Below are positions 34,872 through 43,377 of a stretch of DNA of 64,000 nt, one piece after another. The position numbers and the translations under genes were made by a program. Below the pieces are notes generated by a model. It was not told where the DNA came from and did no database searches. It worked only from the letters and a program-made list of their open reading frames with translations. Position 1 is the first letter of the stretch, and each line of letters starts with the position of its first letter. This stretch comes from an uncultured Lachnospiraceae bacterium (GTDB lineage Bacteria; Bacillota; Clostridia; Lachnospirales; Lachnospiraceae): contig CASWVG010000003.1 of NCBI GenBank assembly GCA_949472775.1, positions 54,075 to 118,074 of the forward strand. Direction: 5' to 3'.

Positions 34872-35669
34872 ATGGATATAGCTTCGGTTATTGGCTTGGT
34901 AGCATGTTTTGGACTGATGATATTCGGTATGGTGTGGGGAAAGGATTTCTCCACAGTGATGGGATTCATAGATATGCCGTCGATCCTGGTTACATTCGGC
35001 GGTTCCTTCATGTGTATTTTTGCTAGTTACACGATACCTGATTTCGTGGCGGGTCTTAAGAGCATGGGACTGATCTTTAAGACATCCAGCATGAATGTGC
35101 CCGGAATTATTCAGAAGATTATAGAGCTTTCCAACGTTGCGCGTAAAGAGGGTCTTCTCTCTCTGGAGGAAGCAGCCAGTGACATCGAGGATGAATTTTT
35201 GAAAAAGGGCATCCTGCTGATCGTTGACGGTACCGATCCTGAGCTTGTGCGTGCGATTATGGAGACAGAGCTGGTAAGCGTGGAGGGCAGACATAAGGAT
35301 AAGATCGGTTTTTGGGAGAATATTGCAGCCATGGGCCCTGCTTGGGGTATGATCGGAACCTTGATCGGTCTGATTAACATGCTTAGGGACTTATCGGATT
35401 TTGCAACCATCGGACCGAACATGTCGGTCGCACTGGTTACGACTTTCTACGGTTCCGTGCTGGCAAACTGGATTTGTGCACCGGTTTCCACTAAATTGAA
35501 GAATAAGAACGCGGAAGAGATGATGGTGAAGGAAATCGAGATTGAGGGTCTTCTCTCCATTCAGGCGGGCGAGAACCCCCGCGTTATTGAAGAGAAACTG
35601 AAATCCTTCATTGCACCCGCAGACAGAGGTTCTTCGGGAGACGAAGGTGGAGGTGAGGTGGATGGCTAA
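34872..35669 (+). CDS. motA: Flagellar stator protein MotA
   Basis: 265 residues, ATG 34872. Four TMs: about 4-22, 34-54, 150-172 and 185-203. The conserved proline-bearing AAMGPAWGMIGTLIGLI and MSVALVTTFYGSVLANWI are present, together with a charged cytoplasmic loop for FliG contact (ETELVSVEGRHKDK). Proton- or sodium-specific use cannot be told from this alone. Its end overlaps motB by eight bases, so translation is coupled. Confidence 0.97.
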   Translation: MDIASVIGLVACFGLMIFGMVWGKDFSTVMGFIDMPSILVTFGGSFMCIFASYTIPDFVAGLKSMGLIFKTSSMNVPGIIQKIIELSNVARKEGLLSLEEAASDIEDEFLKKGILLIVDGTDPELVRAIMETELVSVEGRHKDKIGFWENIAAMGPAWGMIGTLIGLINMLRDLSDFATIGPNMSVALVTTFYGSVLANWICAPVSTKLKNKNAEEMMVKEIEIEGLLSIQAGENPRVIEEKLKSFIAPADRGSSGDEGGGEVDG

Positions 35670-36480
35670 AAAGCAGCAGGAAGAGGCCCCTAAAGGCGCT
35701 CCGGCGTGGATGGCCACGTTCTCTGACTTGATGAACCTTCTGCTGTGCTTCTTCGTGCTGTTGTTCTCGATGTCCACAGTTGACGAAGTGAAGCAGGAAA
35801 AGGTGGTAGCCTCCTTTAACCAGATGTTTTCCGTTTTTGACGGGGGAGCACAGGCTATCGGGGACGGTATGCTGATCAGTAACGGCGTCAGCCAGCTCAA
35901 TGAGCTGGATGAATTTATAAACAGTACAGGCAAGATGGATAGTGGAGAGATCGTCTCTGAGGATGTGGCCGACAGCGCCGCTGCAGCGAAAGAGCAGTTG
36001 GAGGAGGCGCAGATGGAGGAGTCCGAAGCGCTGGCCGAGAAGATCCAGGAGGCGGTTGACGAGAGAGATATGGCGGACGAGGTGGAGGTGCAGTTTACCG
36101 CACAGTTTGTCCAGCTCACACTGAAGGGTTCACTGCTTTTTGATTCCGGAAGCACACTCCTGAAAGATGAGGCGAAACCGGTTCTGGATCAGGTGGGGCT
36201 GATTCTGGAGCGTTATGCGGAAGGAACGATTGAGATTGAGGGTCACACGGATAATGTGCCGATGTCGGGTGCGAAGTATTCCAATAACAACGAACTGAGT
36301 TCCGGACGTGCGTTATCGGTGTTCGACTATGTTCTCTCTATCACCAATCTGAATCCGGCGAACATCAAGCACGCGGGCCGTGGCGAATATCTGCCGGTTG
36401 CTGACAATGCCACACCCGAGGGGAGAGCGAAGAACAGAAGAGTTGAGATCAAGATATATAATTCTCTCAGTTCCTATTAA
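35662..36480 (+). CDS. motB: Flagellar stator protein MotB
   Basis: 272 residues, ATG 35662, with GGAGGTGA upstream inside motA. Ion-binding Asp22 lies in AWMATFSDLMNLLLCFFVLL, the single TM. A linker with a coiled, Glu-rich segment precedes the OmpA-like peptidoglycan-binding domain, which has LLFDSGSTLLKDEAKPVLD, EIEGHTDNVPM and AKNRRVEIKIY. MotB anchors the stator to the wall and forms the ion channel with MotA. Confidence 0.97.
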   Translation: MAKKQQEEAPKGAPAWMATFSDLMNLLLCFFVLLFSMSTVDEVKQEKVVASFNQMFSVFDGGAQAIGDGMLISNGVSQLNELDEFINSTGKMDSGEIVSEDVADSAAAAKEQLEEAQMEESEALAEKIQEAVDERDMADEVEVQFTAQFVQLTLKGSLLFDSGSTLLKDEAKPVLDQVGLILERYAEGTIEIEGHTDNVPMSGAKYSNNNELSSGRALSVFDYVLSITNLNPANIKHAGRGEYLPVADNATPEGRAKNRRVEIKIYNSLSSY

Positions 36481-36509
36481 GATATGTGTAGAAGGAGAAG
36501 ATAAAGGCT

Positions 36510-37037
36510 ATGAAGAAGAATCTGATTTCCGTTATTATTCTGGCGTTGCTGATCGTAAACATAGTATTGACCGCCATAATGATGTTCAGTGTGGCGGGCG
36601 CTTCAAGGAAGACCGCGGCGCTGGTTGACAACATTGCCACGGCTTTGAATCTGGAGCTGTCGTCCGGCACAGAGGGTGCAGGAGCGGAGGCAGCGGTTTC
36701 CATGGCGGACACCGAGACCTACTCTTTTGGGGAGCAGATGACGATTCCGCTGAAGAAGGGCGAGGGTGAGGATAAAGATCACTACTGCATCGTTTCCATT
36801 ACGCTCTCGATCAACACCAAGGCTGACGGCTATAAGGAGTATGGCTCTGCGGAAAGCCTTGCGACAATGGAAGGCTTGATCAAGGATGAGATCAACAGTG
36901 TGTTTGCCCAGTATACAATGGAGGAGGCGCGCGACAACCAGGAAGCCATAAAGAAGGAAATTATCAGCAGAATACAGACTATGTTTGATTCCAAGTTTAT
37001 CTATAACGTGTCCTTCGGCGACATTATGTTTGGATAG
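36510..37037 (+). CDS. fliL: Flagellar basal body-associated protein FliL
   Basis: 175 residues, ATG 36510 with AGAAGGAGAAG upstream. One N-terminal TM (LISVIILALLIVNIVLTAIM) and an extracytoplasmic domain ending in KKEIISRIQTMFDSKFIYNV SFGDIMFG-like residues, split here to the recognised end VSFGDIMFG. FliL surrounds the stator and helps it at high load. Family identity is low, so the call rests on size, topology and position before fliM. Confidence 0.92.
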   Translation: MKKNLISVIILALLIVNIVLTAIMMFSVAGASRKTAALVDNIATALNLELSSGTEGAGAEAAVSMADTETYSFGEQMTIPLKKGEGEDKDHYCIVSITLSINTKADGYKEYGSAESLATMEGLIKDEINSVFAQYTMEEARDNQEAIKKEIISRIQTMFDSKFIYNVSFGDIMFG

Positions 37038-37075
37038 TACTTAGACTAAATGACTGCCACAGGAGGTGAACTTTC

Positions 37076-38056
37076 GTGGGTGAGGTACTATCACAGAGCG
37101 AGATAGATAATCTGCTTGCCGCCCTAAGCAGCGGTGAGCTGGACACGGATGAACTGAATGGCGCGGATGATAAACAGATTAAGGATTATGACTTTAAACG
37201 TCCGACCAAGTTCTCGAGAGAGCATCTGCGTACATTGGAAATTATATACGAGCATTATGGCCGGCTGCTCTCCACGAGCATGCAGGTATATCTGCGAAAG
37301 AATATACAGGTATCGGTGACCAGTTCCGAGACGGTTATCTTTTCGGAATTTTCCAACTCCCTTTCCAATCCGGTTATTCTGGGTGTGGTCAATTTCCATC
37401 CGCTGGGAGGTATGATACTGATCGAACTGGCATCCCAGCTTGGATTTGCCATGATAGACAGGATGCTGGGTGGAGCTGGCGACCCGTTGGAGAAGAGCAG
37501 GGAGTTCACCGAGATTGAAATGACAATCATAGAGAAGATGATGGTAGTCTGTATGCAGCTTATGCGGGAACCATGGAAGAATGTGGTGGATATCAATCCT
37601 ATGATGGAGAGGATTGAGACGAATTCCCAGTTCGCACAGATTATCGCGCCGAACGATATGATTGCAATTGTCACCTTGAACATGAAGATAGGTGAAGTGG
37701 AAGGATTTATGAATGTATGTCTCCCCTTCTTTACGTTGGAGAGCGTCATGGATAAGCTCAATACGAAGTACTGGTACGCGAATCTGCAGGAGCAGGATGA
37801 TGAGAATTTCGAGGAATACATCGAAGCCCTTATCAAGAGAGTGGATGTTCCTGTCAAGGCGGTATTGGGAAAGACGAGCATATCGGTCACCGACTTTGTA
37901 AATCTGCAGCGCGGTGACATCATACGACTAGATACCGAAGTAGAGCAGGATCTTACAGTGTATGTGGGGAATATCAGGAAATTTACCGCACTTCCGGGAA
38001 CCAGCCGGGAGAAGAACGCTGTGCGGGTAACTTCGGTGATCAGAGAGGGGGAATAA
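37076..38056 (+). CDS. fliM: Flagellar motor switch protein FliM
   Basis: 326 residues, GTG start 37076 with AGGAGGTGA upstream. The N-terminal CheY-P binding peptide is LSQSEIDNLLAAL. The middle CheC-like domain and the C-terminal SpoA domain follow (YDFKRPTKFSREHLRTLE; VPVKAVLGKTSISVTDFVNL). FliM lies between FliG and FliY in the switch and changes rotation when it binds CheY-P. Confidence 0.98.
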   Translation: MGEVLSQSEIDNLLAALSSGELDTDELNGADDKQIKDYDFKRPTKFSREHLRTLEIIYEHYGRLLSTSMQVYLRKNIQVSVTSSETVIFSEFSNSLSNPVILGVVNFHPLGGMILIELASQLGFAMIDRMLGGAGDPLEKSREFTEIEMTIIEKMMVVCMQLMREPWKNVVDINPMMERIETNSQFAQIIAPNDMIAIVTLNMKIGEVEGFMNVCLPFFTLESVMDKLNTKYWYANLQEQDDENFEEYIEALIKRVDVPVKAVLGKTSISVTDFVNLQRGDIIRLDTEVEQDLTVYVGNIRKFTALPGTSREKNAVRVTSVIREGE

Positions 38057-38062
38057 AAAAGC

Positions 38063-39289
38063 ATGGACGGAATGTTATCACAGGATGAAATAAATGCGCT
38101 TTTGAACGGCACGGATGATTCAGCCGGCGATGCGGCGGATGAGAGTGCTGCAGGCGTATCCGAAGCAGACGATTCTCTTTTGACTGACATTGAGAAAGAT
38201 GCTGTCGGCGAGGTCGCCAATATCAGCATGGGCGCATCTGCTACCACTCTGTTTTCCATTGTAAACCGCAAGGTAAATATTACGACGCCTGTGGTTAAGA
38301 TGGCAACATGGAAGAATGTACTTGAAGATTATGAGAAGCCCTGCGTATTTATTCTGATTAAATATACCCAGGGACTGGATGGATCGAATATTCTGATCTT
38401 AAAAGAGCATGATGTAAAGATCATCACTGATCTGATGATGGGCGGTGACGGAAGCAATACGGACGGAGAACTGGGAGAATTGCATCTCTCCGCGATCTCA
38501 GAGGCCATGAACCAGATGATGGGTTCCTCAGCCACATCGCTCTCTACCATGCTCGGTAAGATGATTGATATCAGCCCGCCGGAGGCAAGTCTGGTGGATC
38601 TGACGGCGTTTAAGTCTGGCGGTGATATCGCGGAGTTTCTGGAGGGAACATTTGTAAAGATCTCCTTCCGGATGCAGATTGATGAACTGGTGGATTCCAC
38701 GATTATGCAGTTGTACCCGGTGGAGTTTGCGAAAGAGATTTATGACACCTTTATCACCAGCCAGGGCGGAGATGAAACACCTGCACCGGCACCTGCGGCA
38801 GCTCCCGCACCTGCACCAGCACCGGCTCCTGCACCACAGCCGATGCCTGCGGCAGCGCCCCAGATGGATATGAGCCAGATGCAGGCGGGAATGCCTCAGA
38901 TGGATATGAGTCAGATGCAGATGATGCCGCAGATGGGAATGCCCCAGATGATGCCGCAGATGCAGATGATGCCCCAGATGATGATGCAGCCTAATATGAA
39001 TGTGCAGCCTGTTCAGTTCCAGAATTTTGCCAGTGATTTTAATCCGATGCAGAGTCAGGAAAATATAGAGCTGATCAAGGATGTGCCGTTGGAGGTAACG
39101 GTGGAGCTGGGCAGAACTTCCAAGTCCATTTCGGAGATTCTGGATTTTGCGCCGGGCACGATCATTGAACTTGATAAAATTGCCGGTGAACCGATTGATA
39201 TTCTGGTCAATGGCAAGTTTGTAGCAAAAGGTGAAGTAGTAGTAATTGAGGAAAGCTTTGGTATTCGGGTAACCGAAATTATCAAATAA
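38063..39289 (+). CDS. fliY: Motor switch phosphatase FliY (FliN fusion)
   Basis: 408 residues, ATG 38063. Order of parts: CheY-P binding peptide LSQDEINALL, CheC-type phosphatase domain with its two helices (KDAVGEVANISMGASATTL and LSAISEAMNQMMGSSATSL), a long Ala/Pro then Met/Gln-rich linker (about residues 236-315), and a FliN-like SpoA domain (PLEVTVELGRTSKSISEIL; GEPIDILVNGKFVAKGEV). FliY both forms the C-ring and removes phosphate from CheY. The linker is much longer and richer in methionine than usual. Confidence 0.97.
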   Translation: MDGMLSQDEINALLNGTDDSAGDAADESAAGVSEADDSLLTDIEKDAVGEVANISMGASATTLFSIVNRKVNITTPVVKMATWKNVLEDYEKPCVFILIKYTQGLDGSNILILKEHDVKIITDLMMGGDGSNTDGELGELHLSAISEAMNQMMGSSATSLSTMLGKMIDISPPEASLVDLTAFKSGGDIAEFLEGTFVKISFRMQIDELVDSTIMQLYPVEFAKEIYDTFITSQGGDETPAPAPAAAPAPAPAPAPAPQPMPAAAPQMDMSQMQAGMPQMDMSQMQMMPQMGMPQMMPQMQMMPQMMMQPNMNVQPVQFQNFASDFNPMQSQENIELIKDVPLEVTVELGRTSKSISEILDFAPGTIIELDKIAGEPIDILVNGKFVAKGEVVVIEESFGIRVTEIIK

Positions 39290-39309
39290 TATGTGATAGG
39301 AGAAGAGAG

Positions 39310-39672
39310 ATGGCAAAGAATATTTTAGTATGTGATGATGCAGCGTTTATGCGAATGATGATCAAGGATATCCTGACAAAAAACGGCTATAACGTGGCAG
39401 GAGAGGCTGAGAACGGCGCAAAAGCGGTTGAGAAGTATAACGAGCTGAAACCCGATCTTGTGCTGATGGACATCACGATGCCCGAGATGGATGGTATCCA
39501 GGCTCTCAAGAAGATTAAAGAGGGCGATCCTGGTGCTATGGTTATCATGTGCTCCGCGATGGGTCAGCAGGCCATGGTTATCGAGTCCATTCAGTCCGGT
39601 GCGAAGGATTTCATCGTAAAACCTTTCCAGGCTGACCGTGTTTTAGAGGCTGTGAAGAAGGTTGTAGGCTGA
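39310..39672 (+). CDS. cheY: Chemotaxis response regulator CheY
   Basis: 120 residues, ATG 39310 with AGGAGAAGAG upstream. A stand-alone receiver domain: acidic pair D9-D10, phospho-acceptor Asp54 in LVLMDITMPEMDG, Ser in MCSAMGQQ, and Lys in DFIVKPF. CheY-P binds FliM and FliY; the phosphatases here would be FliY and CheC. It overlaps fliO by one base. Confidence 0.97.
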   Translation: MAKNILVCDDAAFMRMMIKDILTKNGYNVAGEAENGAKAVEKYNELKPDLVLMDITMPEMDGIQALKKIKEGDPGAMVIMCSAMGQQAMVIESIQSGAKDFIVKPFQADRVLEAVKKVVG

Positions 39673-40061
39673 TGCTTCTTACAACTGCATTATCAGATAG
39701 GGCTGACTCCTATGTGCAGTTTATGACAGTATTGATACTGTTTGTGTTCGTGCTGGCGATTACGGCCTTTGTTACAAGGTGGATCGGTGGCTATCAGAAG
39801 AGCAGATCAGCAGGTGCGAACATGGAGCTGGTTGAGTCGCTCCGGCTGTCCAATAATAAGTACGTCCAGATTGTAAGAATCGGACGGAAATATTTGGCGG
39901 TTGCAGTTTGTAAAGATACTGTTACAATGTTATCAGAGGTTCCCGAGGAGGATTTAAGCTTTCCCGAGGGGTCTTTGGGTAGTGCATCCACTTTCAAGGA
40001 TGTACTTACAAAAATACAAAAAGAAAGAATCCTGGAAAAAGAAGACGGGCGAGACGAATGA
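39672..40061 (+). CDS. fliO: Flagellar export protein FliO/FliZ
   Basis: 129 residues, ATG 39672 sharing a base with the cheY stop. One TM at about 15-37 (FMTVLILFVFVLAITAFVTR), then a cytoplasmic tail with SLRLSNNKYVQIVRIGRKYL, the FliO core pattern. FliO helps assemble FliP into the export gate. In Bacillus the protein called FliZ is at the same place. It has no signal peptide, unlike Bacillus FliZ. Confidence 0.9.
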   Translation: MLLTTALSDRADSYVQFMTVLILFVFVLAITAFVTRWIGGYQKSRSAGANMELVESLRLSNNKYVQIVRIGRKYLAVAVCKDTVTMLSEVPEEDLSFPEGSLGSASTFKDVLTKIQKERILEKEDGRDE

Positions 40062-40978
40062 AGAGATATTTTTCCGGATATCATTTGGCAAAATTAATAT
40101 GCCTGCTAATGGTGGCAGGCATATTATATCTTAATTGGGGGCAGACTGCCTATGCGGTGGAGGATAACAGACCTGAAGCGGTGACGGAATCGGTGGTGAC
40201 CGATACCCCCTACCGGGATTCCAATCTCACCGGTACGGAGAGTGAGAGAACGAATGTGGATCCGCCCGGTGCCTCGGAGAGTGCCGAAGATCTGGCTGAA
40301 CTGAATATCGCCAATACGGTGACGGTTACGTACAACAATGGTAATGGCAGTGTGAATGGCGCCCTGCGTATTCTGACGATCCTTACCTTGATTGCTATTG
40401 CACCGTCATTGATTATTATGTTAACCTCGTTTACGAGGATTATTATTGTACTACATTTTACAAGACAGGCCTTGAATACGCAGACGGCTCCGCCGAATAC
40501 GGTGCTGATCGGTATAGCCCTGTTTCTGACTTTCTATGTGATGCAGCCCACGATGGCGGCAGTCTACGCGGACGCGATTGTACCTTTCGAGGCGGGAGAA
40601 CTGACGCAGGAGGAGGCGCTTACGGCGGCTGCGGCACCGATCAGGCAGTTTATGTACGGACAGACCCAGAAGAGTGATGTCAATTTCTTTATGGATTTAA
40701 GCCGTACTGAGTGGAGCGGTGAACTGGATGACATACCGATCAGCGTACTGGTGCCCGCGTTTATTATCAACGAGCTCCGGCAGGCGTTTATTATCGGTTT
40801 CCTTATATATATTCCGTTTATTGTGATTGACATGGTTGTGGCTTCCACCCTTATGAGTATGGGTATGATGATGCTGCCACCAACCACAATTTCCATGCCG
40901 TTCAAAATTCTTCTCTTTGTATTGGCGGACGGGTGGTATCTGGTGATCAAGGGAGTCGTGGAATCATTCTATTACTGA
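40058..40978 (+). CDS. fliP: Flagellar export gate protein FliP
   Basis: 306 residues, ATG 40058 overlapping the fliO stop by four bases. A signal peptide-like start (ICLLMVAGILYLNWGQTAYA) is followed by an extended extracytoplasmic linker, then the conserved core ILTILTLIAIAPSLIIMLTSF TRI-type segment, FLTFYVMQPTM, and the C-terminal MLPPTTISMPFKILLFVLAD, giving about four TMs. FliP, FliQ and FliR form the helical export gate. Confidence 0.97.
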   Translation: MKRYFSGYHLAKLICLLMVAGILYLNWGQTAYAVEDNRPEAVTESVVTDTPYRDSNLTGTESERTNVDPPGASESAEDLAELNIANTVTVTYNNGNGSVNGALRILTILTLIAIAPSLIIMLTSFTRIIIVLHFTRQALNTQTAPPNTVLIGIALFLTFYVMQPTMAAVYADAIVPFEAGELTQEEALTAAAAPIRQFMYGQTQKSDVNFFMDLSRTEWSGELDDIPISVLVPAFIINELRQAFIIGFLIYIPFIVIDMVVASTLMSMGMMMLPPTTISMPFKILLFVLADGWYLVIKGVVESFYY

Positions 40979-41015
40979 GCTGGTGCCCGGTAATATGAGA
41001 ATGGAGTGTTTGTAA

Positions 41016-41285
41016 ATGACAGTCAATGACGTCACAGCCATTGCCGAGCAGGCAATTTATACAATAATCAAATGCAGCGCACCGATGCTTCTGGTGTCCT
41101 TGTGCGTAGGTCTGATTGTAAGTATTTTCCAGACCGTTACCTCCATCCAGGAGCAGACGCTCACCTTTGTGCCAAAGGTACTGGCGATTTTTCTGGCGCT
41201 GATTATCATGGGTCACTGGGTTATGAACAACATGGTGGAGTTTATGATAGAGCTGTGGACAAATTTTAATCTTTATCTCAAATAA
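41016..41285 (+). CDS. fliQ: Flagellar export gate protein FliQ
   Basis: 89 residues, ATG 41016. Two TM helices (about 17-40 and 55-76) with the family core SVCVGLIVSIFQTVTSIQEQTL-like sequence, seen here as GLIVSIFQTVTSIQEQTL, and FVPKVLAIFLALII. It is a component of the export gate with FliP and FliR. A long structured spacer of 154 bases follows. Confidence 0.97.
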   Translation: MTVNDVTAIAEQAIYTIIKCSAPMLLVSLCVGLIVSIFQTVTSIQEQTLTFVPKVLAIFLALIIMGHWVMNNMVEFMIELWTNFNLYLK

Positions 41286-41336
41286 TAACAATTTCGGTGT
41301 AACAGTTCAGATTGTGAGAGGGTGTAAGGGTGAGAA

Positions 41337-41414
41337 GAATCCGGGCTCTTTGTCTAAGGCGAAGCCGGAACAGGCCGGATTCAGTAACTAGGAAGCCAAA
41401 GGCTGAGTAGTTAC
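41337..41414 (+). other. Two stacked inverted repeats between fliQ and fliR
   Basis: GAATCCGG (41337-41344) pairs with CCGGATTC (41375-41382); GTAACTA (41384-41390) pairs with TAGTTAC (41408-41414), with AGCC/GGCT (41394-41397, 41401-41404) inside. All are perfect. They occupy the otherwise empty spacer 41286-41439. Confidence 0.6.
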
Positions 41415-41439
41415 ATTTCTGCTGTGGGAAAGTGACAAT

Positions 41440-42219
41440 ATGCTAGATATCAGCTTTACTTATGCGGATTTGGAATATTTTCTGTTGATTCTTGTGCGGG
41501 TCAGCTGCTTTGTGTACGTTGCTCCGTTTTTCAGTATGTCAGGTGTGCCCCAGAGAGTAAAGGTTGGCTTCAGTATCTTTTTTGCCTATCTGCTCTACGT
41601 GTCGGTGGAGCGCAACGAGGTGGTTTACAATACCCTGCTCGGTTACGCGGTGATTGTGATGAAGGAGGCGCTGACAGGCTTTCTCATCGGCTGGGGGGCA
41701 CAGATTTGCACCACAGTGACTTCTTTTGCGGGAAGTATCGCGGACATGGAAATAGGTTTGTCCATGGTTTCACTGTTAGATCCGACCACAAAAGAACAGG
41801 CCACATTTACAGGTGTATTTTATCAGTATATGTTTACGCTTTTTATGATTATCTCGGGTTTATACCAGTATCTGCTGCGGGCGATGGCAGATACCTTTAC
41901 CCTGATTCCGATAAACGGCGCAATCATAAGGCAGGAGGCGCTGCTGGAGTCCATTCTCCTGTTTCTGGGGGATTATATCACGATCGGGTTCCGCATCATA
42001 CTGCCGATTTTCTGCGCTATGATTTTTTTAAACTGTGTGCTTGGCGTACTTGCCAAGGTGTCTCCTCAGCTTAATATGTTTGCTGTCGGTATACAGTTTA
42101 AGGTGCTTGTGGGGCTGATGATCCTTTTTCTGTCGATGCGGATGCTGCCTGCTTTGTCAGACAATATCTTTACGCAGATGAAGCGGATGATAGTATCCTT
42201 TGTGGAGGGGATGATTTGA
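41440..42219 (+). CDS. fliR: Flagellar export gate protein FliR
   Basis: 259 residues, ATG 41440. Six to seven TM helices. The FliR signatures EALTGFLIGWGAQI, AGSIADMEIGLSM and PIFCAMIFLNCVLGVLAKVS are seen. It completes the gate with FliP and FliQ. The 3' end overlaps the flhB start. Confidence 0.96.
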   Translation: MLDISFTYADLEYFLLILVRVSCFVYVAPFFSMSGVPQRVKVGFSIFFAYLLYVSVERNEVVYNTLLGYAVIVMKEALTGFLIGWGAQICTTVTSFAGSIADMEIGLSMVSLLDPTTKEQATFTGVFYQYMFTLFMIISGLYQYLLRAMADTFTLIPINGAIIRQEALLESILLFLGDYITIGFRIILPIFCAMIFLNCVLGVLAKVSPQLNMFAVGIQFKVLVGLMILFLSMRMLPALSDNIFTQMKRMIVSFVEGMI

Positions 42220-43328
42220 TTTTAGAATATAATCTCCAGTTCTTTGCCAAGGATGGTCCAGGCGGAGAAAAAACAGAAGAGCCCACCAGTAAAAAGCTGG
42301 AGGATGCCAGGAATGAAGGCCAGGTAGCCAAGAGCAAAGAGGTGACAAACGCCTTTGAGATGCTTACTGCCTTTATGATGATGCGGTTCCTTGTGGAATA
42401 TATGGGGACGGTCTTTGTGGGGAATATGCAGAGCATATATTCCCAGATCCCGGAGTATGTGAAACTCTACGACGGACATATACAGACGCAGACCTTCCGG
42501 ATGCTTTTTGTGAGTTCCCTGCTGCGGATTCTGCAGATTATCGCACCGTTTCTGCTTGTGGGTTTCCTGGTGGCATTTATCACAAACCTTTTACAGATAA
42601 AATGGAAGATAACGACGAAGCCGCTCAAACCGAAATTCAATAAACTGAATCCGGTGAGCGGGGTCAAGCGGATTTTTTCGGCTAATTCCTTGATGGAGCT
42701 CTTAAAATCCGTTTTGAAGCTGACGCTGATCGGGTATGTGGTGTATAATTATCTTGAAAAGAACATGCCCCCGATTTACATGCTTTATGATGTGTCCCTG
42801 AATCAGGGAATCGCCCAGGTGGGAACGCTGGTCATTAATCTGGGAATCCGGATATCCCTGTTCTATATGCTGATTGCAGCGGCTGACTTTGCCTATCAGA
42901 AGATCAAGTTTAAAAAAGATATGAGGATGACAAAGCAGGAGGTCAAGGACGAGTACAAGAACCAGGAAGGTGACCCGCAGATCAAGAGCAAGCAGAGGCA
43001 GAGAATGATGGAGGCGTCCAGGCGCCGCATGATGCAGAAGCTTCCGGAGGCGGATGTGGTTATCACAAACCCGACGCACTTTGCGGTGGCGATCAAGTAC
43101 GAGCCCGAACTGTATGACGCTCCCTACGTGGTGGCGAAGGGTGCCGATTATCTGGCGCAGAAGATTAAGGATGTGGCGAAGGAAAACCGCATCGAGATTG
43201 TGGAAAACAAACCCCTTGCCCGCATGCTATACGCAAATGTGGATGTGGGCGGTGTGGTGCCGCCGGAGCTGTACCAGGCGGTGGCGGAGGTACTGGCTTT
43301 TGTCTACCACCTGAAGGGGAAAGTCTGA
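42216..43328 (+). CDS. flhB: Flagellar export specificity protein FlhB
   Basis: 370 residues, TTG start 42216 overlapping the fliR stop, with GGAGGGG five bases upstream. The N-terminus EYNLQFFAKDGPGGEKTEEP is the usual one for this family in Lachnospiraceae. Four TMs fill residues about 40-210. The cytoplasmic domain has the autocleavage site NPTH, with Asn285. FlhB switches export from rod and hook to filament substrates in answer to FliK. Confidence 0.97.
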   Translation: MILEYNLQFFAKDGPGGEKTEEPTSKKLEDARNEGQVAKSKEVTNAFEMLTAFMMMRFLVEYMGTVFVGNMQSIYSQIPEYVKLYDGHIQTQTFRMLFVSSLLRILQIIAPFLLVGFLVAFITNLLQIKWKITTKPLKPKFNKLNPVSGVKRIFSANSLMELLKSVLKLTLIGYVVYNYLEKNMPPIYMLYDVSLNQGIAQVGTLVINLGIRISLFYMLIAAADFAYQKIKFKKDMRMTKQEVKDEYKNQEGDPQIKSKQRQRMMEASRRRMMQKLPEADVVITNPTHFAVAIKYEPELYDAPYVVAKGADYLAQKIKDVAKENRIEIVENKPLARMLYANVDVGGVVPPELYQAVAEVLAFVYHLKGKV

Positions 43329-43377
43329 GTCTGAATATTATATAACATTTGTTATTTTAGAAAGGAGGAGATACGCG

